Assembly (NCBI GenBank): GCA_958348245.1
Contig: CATVYJ010000003.1
Location: forward strand, 124,001 to 188,000
Direction: 5' to 3'
Length of the DNA stretch: 64,000 bases
Origin: an uncultured Veillonellaceae bacterium
GTDB lineage: Bacteria; Bacillota; Negativicutes; Veillonellales; Dialisteraceae
The notes below the pieces were generated by a model, which did no database searches, was not told the origin of the DNA, and saw nothing but the letters and a program-made list of their open reading frames with translations. Positions 50,195 to 59,222 of this stretch are shown piece after piece. The position numbers and the translations under genes were made by a program. Each line of letters opens with the position of its first letter. Positions within the stretch are counted from its first letter, which is position 1.

Positions 50195-50613
50195 CGGCCG
50201 TCCTCCACTTCTTCCCCAAGCCACGCTTCCGCTGCGTCGTACAGCGCGCGCCGCGTGTCCTCCGTGAGGGACGAAAAGAAAATTTTCCGGAGAATCCGCC
50301 GCCGGTCCTCCCCGGGAAGCGCCGTCTTTTCCAGCGCGCCGGCAAGGCGCTGAAATTCTTCTGCGGTGAGCTCGCACGCTTCGAGATGCGCCGCGCGGTG
50401 GCAGCCGTCTTTCCGGCTGTAGAGGATATACGTCTTCTGCCGGCTCCGGTCGTTCCGCGCGCCCAGATGCTGCCGGATATCGTCCAGATCGCGCCGGACG
50501 CTCCGCTCGCACACGCCGTGCTCCGCCGCCCAGGTCTCACGGTGTACGGCTTCTCCCGCCATGAGCGCATCGTAGAGGGAGAGAATGCGCTCCGTTTTGG
50601 ATATCTCTTTCAT
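50191..50613 (-). CDS. Helix-turn-helix transcriptional regulator
   Basis: A 140-residue protein with an N-terminal winged helix of the HTH_11/DeoR type (residues 6-50: ILSLYDALMAGEAV, then GVCERSVRRDLDDIRQHLG), as at the front of WYL-domain regulators. The remainder (DRSRQKTYILYSRKDG onward) is too short for a complete WYL domain and its ligand is unknown. AAGGAGG precedes the chosen ATG; an ATG nine codons earlier lacks an RBS. A TATAAT just upstream of that codon suggests a very short leader. Confidence 0.7.
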   Translation of the reverse strand: MKEISKTERILSLYDALMAGEAVHRETWAAEHGVCERSVRRDLDDIRQHLGARNDRSRQKTYILYSRKDGCHRAAHLEACELTAEEFQRLAGALEKTALPGEDRRRILRKIFFSSLTEDTRRALYDAAEAWLGEEVEDGR

Positions 50614-50676
50614 GGATCCTCCTTCGTCGATTCTTTTCATTATAGCGTGCGGCGCGCTCCCTGCCTATTTCTCATG

Positions 50677-50702
50677 AAAAAAGACGCCCCGCAGAGCGTC
50701 TT
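50677..50702 (-). terminator. Terminator of sdaAB-sdaAA
   Basis: AAGACGC (50681-50687) pairs with GCGTCTT (50696-50702), followed by TTTTTTC on the minus strand. Confidence 0.8.
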
Positions 50703-50706
50703 CCCT

Positions 50707-51588
50707 TTATTCGCTTTTCAGCTTCCGGCGCAGTTCGTCCGTGATGCGCCGCCCCGTGGGCGTCACGGCCAGCCCCGCCTGACTGGTCTCCCGGAGCGAC
50801 GCCGGCAGCAGATGGCCGATCTTTCCCATGGCGTCGATCACTTCGTCCGGCGGGATGACGCTGTGAATTCCCGCGAGCGCCATTTCCGCCGCGGTGAGCG
50901 CGATGACCGCGTCCATGCCGTTGCGCTTCACGCAGGGCACCTCCACCAGCCCTGCCACAGGGTCGCACGCCAGGCCGAGAAGATTTTTGATGCCGAGCGC
51001 GAGGGCGTCGCCCATCTGCTCCGTGGTGCCGCCCAGGAGGTCCACCACGCCGGCGGCGGCCATGCCCACCGCGGTGCCGCACTCCGCCTGGCAGCCGCCC
51101 ACCGCGCCGGCGATGGACGCGTTTTCCGCGGCGACTTTTCCCACCGCGCCCGCGGTGAAGAGCGCCCGCGTGTATTCGTCGTCCGACGCATGGATCTCCC
51201 GCCCCACCGCGCCGAGCACGGCCGGCACGATGCCGCAGGATCCCGCCGTGGGACACGCCACGATGCGGTACATCTTCGCGTTTGCTTCCGCCGCGGCGAT
51301 GGCGTACGCGCAGGCCCGGCGGCATACGGGGCTCAGGAAGTGCATCTTCGCCCGGTACAGCCGGTTCGCGTCGCCGCCGATCATGCCGCTCAGCGATTTC
51401 GTTTTATCCGCGAGGCCGCGCCGGATGGCATGCTCAAAAACGGGAATGAGCCGCTTCATCCTCTCCCACGCCTCTTCGAAGGCGATATTCTCTTCTTCCG
51501 CCTCTTTCCGGCAGGCCAGGACGCCCGGCGAGCACCGGCGGCGGTCCGCTTCCTCAAACAGCTCTCTGATGGAATGATACTCTTTCAT
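50707..51588 (-). CDS. sdaAA: L-serine dehydratase, alpha subunit
   Basis: A 293-residue alpha chain of the oxygen-sensitive [4Fe-4S] L-serine dehydratase, which deaminates serine to pyruvate and ammonia. Cysteines consistent with cluster ligands lie in ACPTAGSCGIVPAV (near residue 112), GGCQAECGTAVG (near 168) and ACDPVAGLVEVPC (near 210). The C-terminal LRETSQAGLAVTPTGRRI is the family ending. It starts 9 nt after sdaAB with GAGGAGGG upstream. Confidence 0.94.
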   Translation of the reverse strand: MKEYHSIRELFEEADRRRCSPGVLACRKEAEEENIAFEEAWERMKRLIPVFEHAIRRGLADKTKSLSGMIGGDANRLYRAKMHFLSPVCRRACAYAIAAAEANAKMYRIVACPTAGSCGIVPAVLGAVGREIHASDDEYTRALFTAGAVGKVAAENASIAGAVGGCQAECGTAVGMAAAGVVDLLGGTTEQMGDALALGIKNLLGLACDPVAGLVEVPCVKRNGMDAVIALTAAEMALAGIHSVIPPDEVIDAMGKIGHLLPASLRETSQAGLAVTPTGRRITDELRRKLKSE

Positions 51589-51597
51589 GCGCCCTCC

Positions 51598-52260
51598 TCA
51601 GATGATATCCAGCGCCATGACCTGCACCACATGGCGGTTGCACCCGCGCAGCTCGTCCACCACGTGATCCGGCACCTTGTCGTCCGTGTGAATGATCATG
51701 ACCGCGTCGTCTCCGCGTCCCCTGCGGAATACTTTCATATTGGAAATATTGAGATGATGTCCTGCGAGGACGAGGCACACCTGCGCGATGACGCCGGGCA
51801 CGTCGTGATGATGCGTGATGAGCGTATACTCCTCCCCGCTGATTTCCACAGGATAGCCGTCGATGTCCGTGATGAGCACGCGCCCGCCCCCGAGCGAGCG
51901 GCCCACCACGTCCACCGTGCGCCCGCTCTGTCCCACAGCGTGAATGGCCGCCACGTTCGGATGGCCCCGGTCTTCTTCGGAAAACGAAAAATGCATGGGC
52001 ACGCCCTGCCGGCGGGCCAGCTCCAGGGCGCTGCGGATCTTATCCGACGAAGGGTCGCATCCGAGGAGCCCCGCCGCGATGGCCTTGTCCGTGCCGTGCC
52101 CCCGCCCGGTCTTCGCAAACGAGCCGTACAGCGTGATGTCCGCCGCGGCGAGGCGGTCTCCGAGGATCTCCAGCGCGAGGCGGCCGATGCGCGCCGCGCC
52201 CGCCGTGTGCGAGCTGGACGGGCCGATCATGACCGGCCCGATGATGTCAAATATCCCCAT
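51598..52260 (-). CDS. sdaAB: L-serine dehydratase, beta subunit
   Basis: A 220-residue beta chain carrying the MIGPSSSHTAGAARIG motif (residues 12-27), a GRGHGTDKA segment and a C-terminal ACT domain (about residues 145-220: DVPGVIAQVCLVLAGHHLNI). The start at 52260 has GGGGGAGG 7 nt upstream. With sdaAA it forms a serine-catabolic operon not far from the T-box-controlled serine-biosynthetic operon. Confidence 0.94.
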   Translation of the reverse strand: MGIFDIIGPVMIGPSSSHTAGAARIGRLALEILGDRLAAADITLYGSFAKTGRGHGTDKAIAAGLLGCDPSSDKIRSALELARRQGVPMHFSFSEEDRGHPNVAAIHAVGQSGRTVDVVGRSLGGGRVLITDIDGYPVEISGEEYTLITHHHDVPGVIAQVCLVLAGHHLNISNMKVFRRGRGDDAVMIIHTDDKVPDHVVDELRGCNRHVVQVMALDII

Positions 52261-52326
52261 AGTCTTCCTCCCCCGTGCATGAAATTTTCCCATGCGTGCA
52301 GAAATGAAACGCATGGCTCTCTCTGC

Positions 52327-52354
52327 AAAATAACGCCGCACTCGCTGTGCGGCG
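52327..52354 (-). terminator. Terminator of the membrane-anchored unknown gene
   Basis: CGCCGCA (52334-52340) pairs with TGCGGCG (52348-52354), followed by TTATTTT on the minus strand. Confidence 0.7.
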
Positions 52355-52388
52355 CCGCATGTTCCTGTGAAGTTTTTCTTTTATTATC

Positions 52389-53726
52389 TTACATCCAGTG
52401 CGACAGGTCAAACTCTTCTCCGATGAGCTCGCGGATGTGGATCTGCGCGATGTACATGCCCATGAGCGTGAGCGACGACCGGCGCAGGAGGCTCCCGTCC
52501 CAGGCCTTCTGCAGCTCCGCCAGCGGCGGGGCGATGCGGGCGAGGATGTGCTCCATTTCCCGCCGGTCATACGGCACGGGCCGCGAATGAAGCAGCGCGC
52601 TGAGCAGCGTCTGCTCCCGTTCGCTGTCGATGCCGTACCGGTCGAAGTAGTCCCCGAGAAGCGAGTCGTCGATGACCGCCGCCTTGACATAGGAATTGTA
52701 CAGGCTCGGCACGAGCGCGCCCGCGGGCCAGTCCGCGCGGATGCTGTCCAGCTCCGACTTCATGCAGCCCCGGAAGGAAAACACCAGCGGGTAGGAATCA
52801 CGCAGCACCTGCCCGAAGGCCGTATCCCTGTTTTCCAGCGACACGCAGTGCAGGTACTCCAGCTGCTGATAGCCGCTGTACTCGCCGGGGAGTTCCCGGA
52901 TCAGCGGCTCCACATACCGCGCCGCATAGGCGCGGAGCGCGTCCGCGTCCACATTGTCCACATTGCGGGAATAATGGAAAAGCAGCAGCAGCGCCAGCGC
53001 GTGGAACTGCCCCATTTCCATGCGGGGCATCACACGCAGCGCGTCGTAGGCGAGGATGGTGCGCGTGTCGGACTTGCTCCCCTGCGCCACGTCGTAGAAC
53101 GCATCCCCCACCATGCCGAGCACCGTATCATTGGGCAGCATGACATACGTGCGCTGCGCGTTCTGGAGCGCCTCCTGCACCATGATGTGCGTGAGCACGT
53201 CCGACGCGTCCCGGCCCGCCAGAGCCCGCGCCCGCTCCACCAGATGATGCGTCACCGTGCGCGCGTCCTGCGCGGCCGTGCGCGACACCGCGCCGTACTG
53301 ATTCAGGAAATGCCGGACGAAGTATTCCTCCAGCACTTCCGGCGTCTGCGGCGACTCCAGCACCTCCGGCTCCGGCTCGAGCGCAAAGCGCGCGGGCGTC
53401 CGCTCCTCCGCGGCGTATCCCGCGGCCGCTTCATCCCGATCGAAGACGCGCGTCGCTTCGTCCGCGCCGTCCCGCGAAAGCCCGCCGAAATTGAAGACCT
53501 GCGTGGCTTCATTGACCGCCGCGGCAGAGCGCGCCGGCGCAGGCTCCGCCGCTTCCGCAGGGGGCGCGTCCGGCTCCGTCTGCCGGCGGGGCGCTCCCTT
53601 TGCCGCCCAGGCCTTCACGCGCCCGGCGAGACCGCGGGGCAGGCCGCACACCGCGGCCCAGGAGACGCAGAAAAACGCCGCCGCTACGAGCAGAACCACC
53701 GCAGCGGAAAAATAAATGGACAGCAC
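52389..53726 (-). CDS. Membrane-anchored protein of unknown function
   Basis: A 445-residue protein. One membrane helix fills residues 1-26, followed by a basic stretch and a Pro/Ala/Glu-rich linker (about 27-135), so most of it faces the cytoplasm. In the linker a motif occurs twice: NEATQVFNF (72-80) and DEATRVFDR (89-97). From about residue 138 to the end it is soluble and mostly helical with no motif I know. The start is a GTG with GGGAGG 6 nt upstream; the longer frame lacks an RBS. I do not recognise the family. It is flanked by terminators and appears monocistronic. Confidence 0.65.
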   Translation of the reverse strand: MLSIYFSAAVVLLVAAAFFCVSWAAVCGLPRGLAGRVKAWAAKGAPRRQTEPDAPPAEAAEPAPARSAAAVNEATQVFNFGGLSRDGADEATRVFDRDEAAAGYAAEERTPARFALEPEPEVLESPQTPEVLEEYFVRHFLNQYGAVSRTAAQDARTVTHHLVERARALAGRDASDVLTHIMVQEALQNAQRTYVMLPNDTVLGMVGDAFYDVAQGSKSDTRTILAYDALRVMPRMEMGQFHALALLLLFHYSRNVDNVDADALRAYAARYVEPLIRELPGEYSGYQQLEYLHCVSLENRDTAFGQVLRDSYPLVFSFRGCMKSELDSIRADWPAGALVPSLYNSYVKAAVIDDSLLGDYFDRYGIDSEREQTLLSALLHSRPVPYDRREMEHILARIAPPLAELQKAWDGSLLRRSSLTLMGMYIAQIHIRELIGEEFDLSHWM

Positions 53727-53857
53727 GGGTTTCCTCCCTTTCTGTTTCCGAAAAAATCGCACGCCTGGCAAAGAAAAATCATTTTTTATGTTATCATAAG
53801 GGACATAAATCTTCAAGAAATCCCGGAAAACAGGCGGCTTCTGCCGCGGAGGTCCTC

Positions 53858-54625
53858 ATGACGGAAATGATCGGCGGCGCGGCGCTCTCCGCGTCCCGCA
53901 CAGCGCTTCTTCTCACTTTCCCCCGGCCGCGTCCGGCGCTCTCCACCGCGCTCTGGGGCGGCGGCTTCCGGCGCGTGCGGCATGCGCTGAACCAGAAGCT
54001 CACCGGCTTCTGGGCGGAAGCGGCGGATTTCCCCGGCGGCTCGCCGGAAGCTTTTCTGCGTCTCTCCCTGCTCGAAAAAGGCTGTCCGCCGGAAGAAAGC
54101 TGCGCCTTTCTCACCACGGCGAAGATGGAATGGATGCGACGTGCTTCCCGGCGCGCGGGAACGCTTTCCGTAGACGTCATCGCCACAGGCGGCGTGGAAA
54201 AGACAGCGGCCCGCGCGGGCGACCCGCCCCTCTACCGCGAGGAAGACGGCCGTTTCTATCCGGCGGGCACCATCAACCTCATGGTGCTCGTCAACGCAGA
54301 CCTTCCCCCGTACGCCATGGCCCGCGCCCTCATCACCGTCACCGAGGGCAAGACCGCGGCGCTGCAGGACCTGGGCATCGCCAGCGTCTATACGGGACGG
54401 CCCGCCACGGGCACCGCCACGGACGGGGTGATGCTGTTCTGCGACGGCGAAGGCCCCCGCCTCACCGATGCGGGCACCTTCTCCGCGCTGGGCTTCTGTC
54501 TCGCAGATGCCGTGCGGGATGCCGTGACAGGCTGCCTCTCCGACTTCGACCGTCCGTGGAACCGCTTTGACTCCCTCGCCGCGCCGCCCGCCGCAGACGT
54601 TTCTCACGGAAAGCCCCGCGGATGA
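53858..54625 (+). CDS. cbiZ: Adenosylcobinamide amidohydrolase
   Basis: A 255-residue CbiZ-family protein. The enzyme cleaves the aminopropanol side chain from adenosylcobinamide to give adenosylcobyric acid, letting cells salvage foreign corrinoids. Family features include WGGGFRRVRHALNQ, TTAKMEW, SVDVIATGGVEKTAARAGDP, GTINLMVLVNADLPPYAM, a TEGKTAAL segment and GTATDGVMLFC. RBS GCGGAGG is 5 nt upstream. No other cobalamin genes are adjacent, so this is an isolated salvage step; queG, a B12-dependent enzyme, is encoded 1.2 kb downstream. Confidence 0.88.
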   Translation: MTEMIGGAALSASRTALLLTFPRPRPALSTALWGGGFRRVRHALNQKLTGFWAEAADFPGGSPEAFLRLSLLEKGCPPEESCAFLTTAKMEWMRRASRRAGTLSVDVIATGGVEKTAARAGDPPLYREEDGRFYPAGTINLMVLVNADLPPYAMARALITVTEGKTAALQDLGIASVYTGRPATGTATDGVMLFCDGEGPRLTDAGTFSALGFCLADAVRDAVTGCLSDFDRPWNRFDSLAAPPAADVSHGKPRG

Positions 54626-54683
54626 TCTGTTTCCTTCTTTTTATCTATGTCACCGGCCTGCAAAGATTCTGTCAAATTTTTCA

Positions 54684-54712
54684 TCGACAAATACAGCCTC
54701 TTTTGTTATGAT
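54684..54712 (+). promoter_or_regulatory. Promoter of the zeta-toxin gene
   Basis: TCGACA (54684-54689) and TATGAT (54707-54712) are 17 nt apart, about 55 nt before the start. Confidence 0.6.
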
Positions 54713-54766
54713 GAAGCCAAACATCGATCGAAGAAAACGCCATTACAATAGAGAAAGGGAAGTGGT

Positions 54767-55816
54767 ATGGCAATGCCTTATGACGAGCGCACCGTCCGTG
54801 AACTGATGGAATCCGCAGAAATCACCCCCATGGGCATCCAGCTCGAAGTGAACGCGGAGATTTTTACGGTCATTCACAATCTGCTGGCCGGCATGCGGGA
54901 TGCGGCGGAAATTTCCCCCGACGACGACGCCACCCTGTACAATCTGTGGCGCAAGACCGTGCGGGAAATGTCCCGGGTGGAGCTCCGCGCCGGCTACGGC
55001 ATCCCCATGGACGAGCAGATCGCCATGCTCCGGCAGGCTTTTGCCATCGAGAGCAAGTACATCCCCGATCAGGTCTTCCGGCCCATTACGGGGGTAAAGC
55101 TCACGAAAAAGCTCATCGAAAAGGAAAGCGCCTTTGACGAAGACGAAATGCGCCTGCTTTTTGAAAATAAAGTGTGGCCGTCCATCGCGGTGAACAAGAC
55201 GGGCGATCTGGAGCGCCCCACGGCGTACATCGTGGCGGGCCAGCCCGGCTCCGGCAAGACGCGCATGTCCTCCGTCATCATCGAGGAATACAACGCGGAT
55301 ATCATCCAGTCCATGGGCGACAATTTCCGCGGCTTCCATCCTCATTATCAGGAGCTGCTCCGGAAATACGGCCAGTACTGCGCGCTCTTCTCACTCCCGC
55401 AGGCCAAGTTCCTCTCGGATCTGACGCTGCACCGCGCCGCGGAAGGCCGGTACAATCTCATTCAGGAAGGCGCTCTCGAAAACGTGCAGCAGACCATGCG
55501 CACCATCGAGTATCTGAAAAGCAGGGGCTACAGCGTCATCATCGTGCTCCGCGCGTGTCCCCGGAAAAAAAGCTGGAAGGCCATCCATCAGCTCTTCCTG
55601 CAGCAGCGGCTCAAAGCGCCCGGCCTGTCCCGGCTCATCACGAAAGAATACCACGACGCGGCATGCCTGTCCTTCCTCTCCGCGACGAACGATCTCATCA
55701 AACAGAACCTTATGGACCGGCTCATCATCAAGAGCCCGAAGGGCCTGCTCTACGACAGCGACGATCTCCCCACAGAACGGGTGGCGGATATCCTCGCCAA
55801 GCGCATGAAACAGTAA
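54767..55816 (+). CDS. Zeta-toxin domain protein, no adjacent antitoxin
   Basis: A 349-residue protein whose C-terminal half is a zeta-toxin P-loop kinase: Walker A GQPGSGKT at residues 158-165, the substrate-binding Asp in GDNFRGFHPHY (D185), and IQEGALENVQQT near 225. Zeta toxins phosphorylate UDP-N-acetylglucosamine and block wall synthesis. The first 150 residues are a helical extension I cannot assign. No epsilon/PezA-like antitoxin gene lies on either side. Either the N-terminal domain restrains the kinase in cis, as reported for E. coli EzeT, or this is a domesticated kinase. It has its own promoter and terminator. Confidence 0.8.
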   Translation: MAMPYDERTVRELMESAEITPMGIQLEVNAEIFTVIHNLLAGMRDAAEISPDDDATLYNLWRKTVREMSRVELRAGYGIPMDEQIAMLRQAFAIESKYIPDQVFRPITGVKLTKKLIEKESAFDEDEMRLLFENKVWPSIAVNKTGDLERPTAYIVAGQPGSGKTRMSSVIIEEYNADIIQSMGDNFRGFHPHYQELLRKYGQYCALFSLPQAKFLSDLTLHRAAEGRYNLIQEGALENVQQTMRTIEYLKSRGYSVIIVLRACPRKKSWKAIHQLFLQQRLKAPGLSRLITKEYHDAACLSFLSATNDLIKQNLMDRLIIKSPKGLLYDSDDLPTERVADILAKRMKQ

Positions 55817-55839
55817 GCAGCAGCGATGCTGCTTTTTTT
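55816..55839 (+). terminator. Terminator of the zeta-toxin gene
   Basis: AGCAGCA-GCGA-TGCTGCT-like stem (55816-55833) and a T run, directly before the queG RBS. Confidence 0.7.
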
Positions 55840-55855
55840 CTTTTGGGAGGTTTTC

Positions 55856-56734
55856 ATGACACTTTCTTCCGCGATCAGGGACGCCGCCCGCGCGCTCGGT
55901 CTCGACGCCTGCGGCATCTGCGCCCGCGAAGCGCCGGATGCGCTCGCCGCGCGGCTCATGGAGGCGGGCCCCGTCCCCTTTGCGCCGCCTGCGGCGGACC
56001 GCCTCTCCTGGGACGCGGTGATGCCCGGAGCGCAGTCCGCCGTGGTGTGCCTCTTCCCCTATAAACCGGAACGGCCCGAGCCGGGCAATATCGCGCTCTA
56101 TGCGCGCGCCGAAGACTACCACCGGGTGAACCGGCGCTATCTCCTGCGCCTCGCCGATGCGGTCGCGGCGCTCGCGCCGGATGCGCGGTGCGTCCCCGTG
56201 GTGGATACGAGCCCCCTCGCGGACCGCTGGCTCGCCTGGCGCGCGGGGCTCGGCTTCTTTGGAAAAAACCGCTGCCTCATCCATCCGAAATACGGCTCTC
56301 TCTGCACCATCGGCGCGCTTCTCACCACGCTCGTTCTCGAACCCGGCGCCCCCATGGACAGCCGCTGCGGATCCTGCCGCCGCTGTCTCGGCGCCTGCCC
56401 GGGCCGGGCGCTTTCGGAGGACGGCTTCCGCCCCTTCGCGTGCAAATCCTACCTCACCCAGAAAAAGGAAGACCTCACGGAAGAAGAGACGCGCATCCTC
56501 CGCCGCACGCCGCTCCTCTTCGGCTGCGACGAATGCCAGCGCGTCTGCCCGTGGAACGAACGCGCCGCCCCCTCGCCTCTTCCGGAAATGCGCGCCGCCC
56601 GCAAGGCCTTCCTCGCTGAGGACGACCTCACGCTCTCCGCGCGCGCCTTCGACCGGACGTACCGTTCGTACGCCTTCGCGTGGCGCGGCAAAAAGATTCT
56701 CGCCCGCAATGACGCGCTCCTGCACGAAAAATAA
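55856..56734 (+). CDS. queG: Epoxyqueuosine reductase
   Basis: A 292-residue QueG, the cobalamin- and [4Fe-4S]-dependent enzyme that reduces epoxyqueuosine to queuosine in tRNA. A DUF1730 domain (about residues 40-130) is followed by two cluster motifs, CGSCRRCLGACP (near residue 170) and CDECQRVCPWN (near 225). It is shorter than the ~380-residue E. coli protein because the C-terminal HEAT-like repeats are absent, as in many Firmicutes. The start MTLSSAIRDAA has GGGAGG upstream; the earlier in-frame ATG lies in the preceding terminator. Confidence 0.9.
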   Translation: MTLSSAIRDAARALGLDACGICAREAPDALAARLMEAGPVPFAPPAADRLSWDAVMPGAQSAVVCLFPYKPERPEPGNIALYARAEDYHRVNRRYLLRLADAVAALAPDARCVPVVDTSPLADRWLAWRAGLGFFGKNRCLIHPKYGSLCTIGALLTTLVLEPGAPMDSRCGSCRRCLGACPGRALSEDGFRPFACKSYLTQKKEDLTEEETRILRRTPLLFGCDECQRVCPWNERAAPSPLPEMRAARKAFLAEDDLTLSARAFDRTYRSYAFAWRGKKILARNDALLHEK

Positions 56735-56778
56735 AAAAGAACCGCTGCCCCTTTTTCAAGAGAGACAGCGGTTTTTTA
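56734..56778. terminator. Bidirectional terminator
   Basis: AACCGCTG (56740-56747) pairs with CAGCGGTT (56766-56773), flanked by A and T runs, between convergent genes. Confidence 0.8.
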
Positions 56779-57258
56779 TTTGCTGCCGCAGGTGATGGCC
56801 GTCACTTTGCCGAAGCTGATGCGGATGACGAGGCGGTTTTCCCCGCCGCCCTCTGCGAAGTACCACAGATAATCCGCATCCCCGTCGATCTGCCGCAGAT
56901 CCGGTTCGCCGTAGGCGCGGATCACGTCTTCCATCTTCGAGCCCACCTGAATGCCGTCGGGCGTGGCCACGTTGTTGTGCCGGTCCATGGTCATGAGCCA
57001 CAGCACGGCGTGCGTCTCCTCCAGCACCGCCGCATAGAACGAGTCGCCGTAATTGTACTCCCGCACATAGGCGTCCCGCGCAGGGGACAGCGTGCGGCTC
57101 ACCGCTTTCGGCGGACCGTAGGTCGCCCGGAGATACGCCTCCATCGATCCCGCCGTCACGCCCCCGAGGGCCATGCGCGCGCCGTCAATGCGCGCCTCCG
57201 CCGCCTCCGGCGAAAGACACGCCGCCAGCAGGCCCAGCGCCAGCATGATGTTCCGCAT
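56776..57258 (-). CDS. Small exported protein with duplicated BamE-like motif
   Basis: A 160-residue protein with a signal peptide (NIMLALGLLAACLSPEAAEA) and two copies of a motif: GGVTAGSMEAYLRATYGPP at 32-50 and GIQVGSKMEDVIRAYGEPD at 102-120. Each copy is followed by a beta-rich stretch with conserved Tyr/Trp. The GSxxExxxxxYGxP pattern recalls BamE/SmpA-like beta-alpha-beta units, but the resemblance is from inspection only. RBS AAGGAGG is clear. Function unknown; exported and probably soluble. Confidence 0.6.
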   Translation of the reverse strand: MRNIMLALGLLAACLSPEAAEARIDGARMALGGVTAGSMEAYLRATYGPPKAVSRTLSPARDAYVREYNYGDSFYAAVLEETHAVLWLMTMDRHNNVATPDGIQVGSKMEDVIRAYGEPDLRQIDGDADYLWYFAEGGGENRLVIRISFGKVTAITCGSK

Positions 57259-57314
57259 CGCCGCGCCTCCTTTCCGTTTTCTCTGTTGTATTCTACCACA
57301 GGGCGGATTTCTTT

Positions 57315-57343
57315 TTGAAATTCTGTTTCCGCTGTAGTAAGCT
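57315..57343 (+). promoter_or_regulatory. Candidate promoter of the ABC transporter operon
   Basis: TTGAAA (57315-57320) and TAAGCT (57338-57343) are 17 nt apart. Confidence 0.4.
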
Positions 57344-57380
57344 GTAGAAAATTCTCTTTTTCTTTCATAAGGAGGCCGTT

Positions 57381-58397
57381 ATGAAAAAACTTTTCGCGCT
57401 GGTTCTCGCCCTGTGCACGTTCTTGGCCGCCGCCGGTTGCGGCGGGGAGAAAACCGCGCCTGCGGGAGAGACGCCGGTGAAAGTGCGTCTGGGCATGCTC
57501 CGCCTCACGAGCAGCGCCCCTCTTTTCCTCGCCATGGACAAAGGCTATTTCCGGGACGAAGGCATCGAGATCGACCCGCAGTGGTTCGACGCCGCCCAGC
57601 CCATCGCCGCGGCCGCCGCGTCGAACCAGGTGGACGTAGGCGCTACGGGTCTCACCGCCGGCCTCTACAATATGGCCGCGCAGGGGCAGAAACTCTGCAT
57701 CGTAGCCGACAAAGGACGGGAAGAAAAAGGATTTCCCTCGTCCGCGCTCCTCGCGCGGGCCGACCTGTACGACGCGGGCCTCACCTCCATCGAAGCGCTC
57801 CGGGGCAGACGGGTGGGCGTCACCCAGAAAGGCTCCACCTACGAATACATGACGGGCCGCCTCCTCGAAGCGAAGGGGCTCACGCTGGACGACGTGACCC
57901 TCGTGCCGCTCGGCAAGCTCTCCGCCGTGACGGCCGCCCTCCAGAGCGGACAGATCGACGCGTGCATCCTCAATGAGCCGAACGTGACGAAGGTCCAGGC
58001 CGAAGGGTACGGGAAAGTCGTCACGCAGGTGGGCGACGTCATCCCCTACCAGACGTCGGCCGTCTTCTATTCGCCGGACTTTGCGAAGAACGCCAACGCG
58101 GGCGTGCGCTTCATGAAAGCCTACCGCCGGGCGTGCGAAGACTACTACGCCGCCGCGGTGGAGCGGAAAGACCCGGCTCTTCTGGATGAAACGGTGAAAA
58201 TCATCGCCCGTTACGTCCGGACCCCTGAGGAAGACATCCGCGCGGCGCTTCCCTACATCGACCGGGAAGGACGCCTCCTCGCCGGCGACATCCAGACGCA
58301 GATCGACTGGTACCGCGCTCACGGCCTCCTCTCGGGAGACCTCGCGGCTTCCGACGTGGTGAATCCGGCCTTCCTCGACAGCGCCTTGAAAAACTGA
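57381..58397 (+). CDS. ABC transporter substrate-binding lipoprotein
   Basis: A 338-residue lipoprotein with lipobox LAAAGC (C20) and an NMT1/SsuA-like type II periplasmic-binding fold. APLFLAMDKGYFRDEGIEID near residue 47, VDVGATGLTAGLYNMAAQG near 85 and the hinge segment GRRVGVTQKGSTYEYMTG are characteristic. The family binds sulfonates, nitrate, taurine, thiamin pyrimidine precursors or riboflavin; the sequence does not tell which. RBS AAGGAGG. It leads an operon with an ATPase, a permease and deoC. Confidence 0.85.
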   Translation: MKKLFALVLALCTFLAAAGCGGEKTAPAGETPVKVRLGMLRLTSSAPLFLAMDKGYFRDEGIEIDPQWFDAAQPIAAAAASNQVDVGATGLTAGLYNMAAQGQKLCIVADKGREEKGFPSSALLARADLYDAGLTSIEALRGRRVGVTQKGSTYEYMTGRLLEAKGLTLDDVTLVPLGKLSAVTAALQSGQIDACILNEPNVTKVQAEGYGKVVTQVGDVIPYQTSAVFYSPDFAKNANAGVRFMKAYRRACEDYYAAAVERKDPALLDETVKIIARYVRTPEEDIRAALPYIDREGRLLAGDIQTQIDWYRAHGLLSGDLAASDVVNPAFLDSALKN

Positions 58398-58436
58398 CCA
58401 TTCCGCCGCCCGCGCGGCATTTTCCGGGGAGGCTCC

Positions 58437-59218
<782 letters not shown>

Positions 59219-59222
<4 letters not shown>

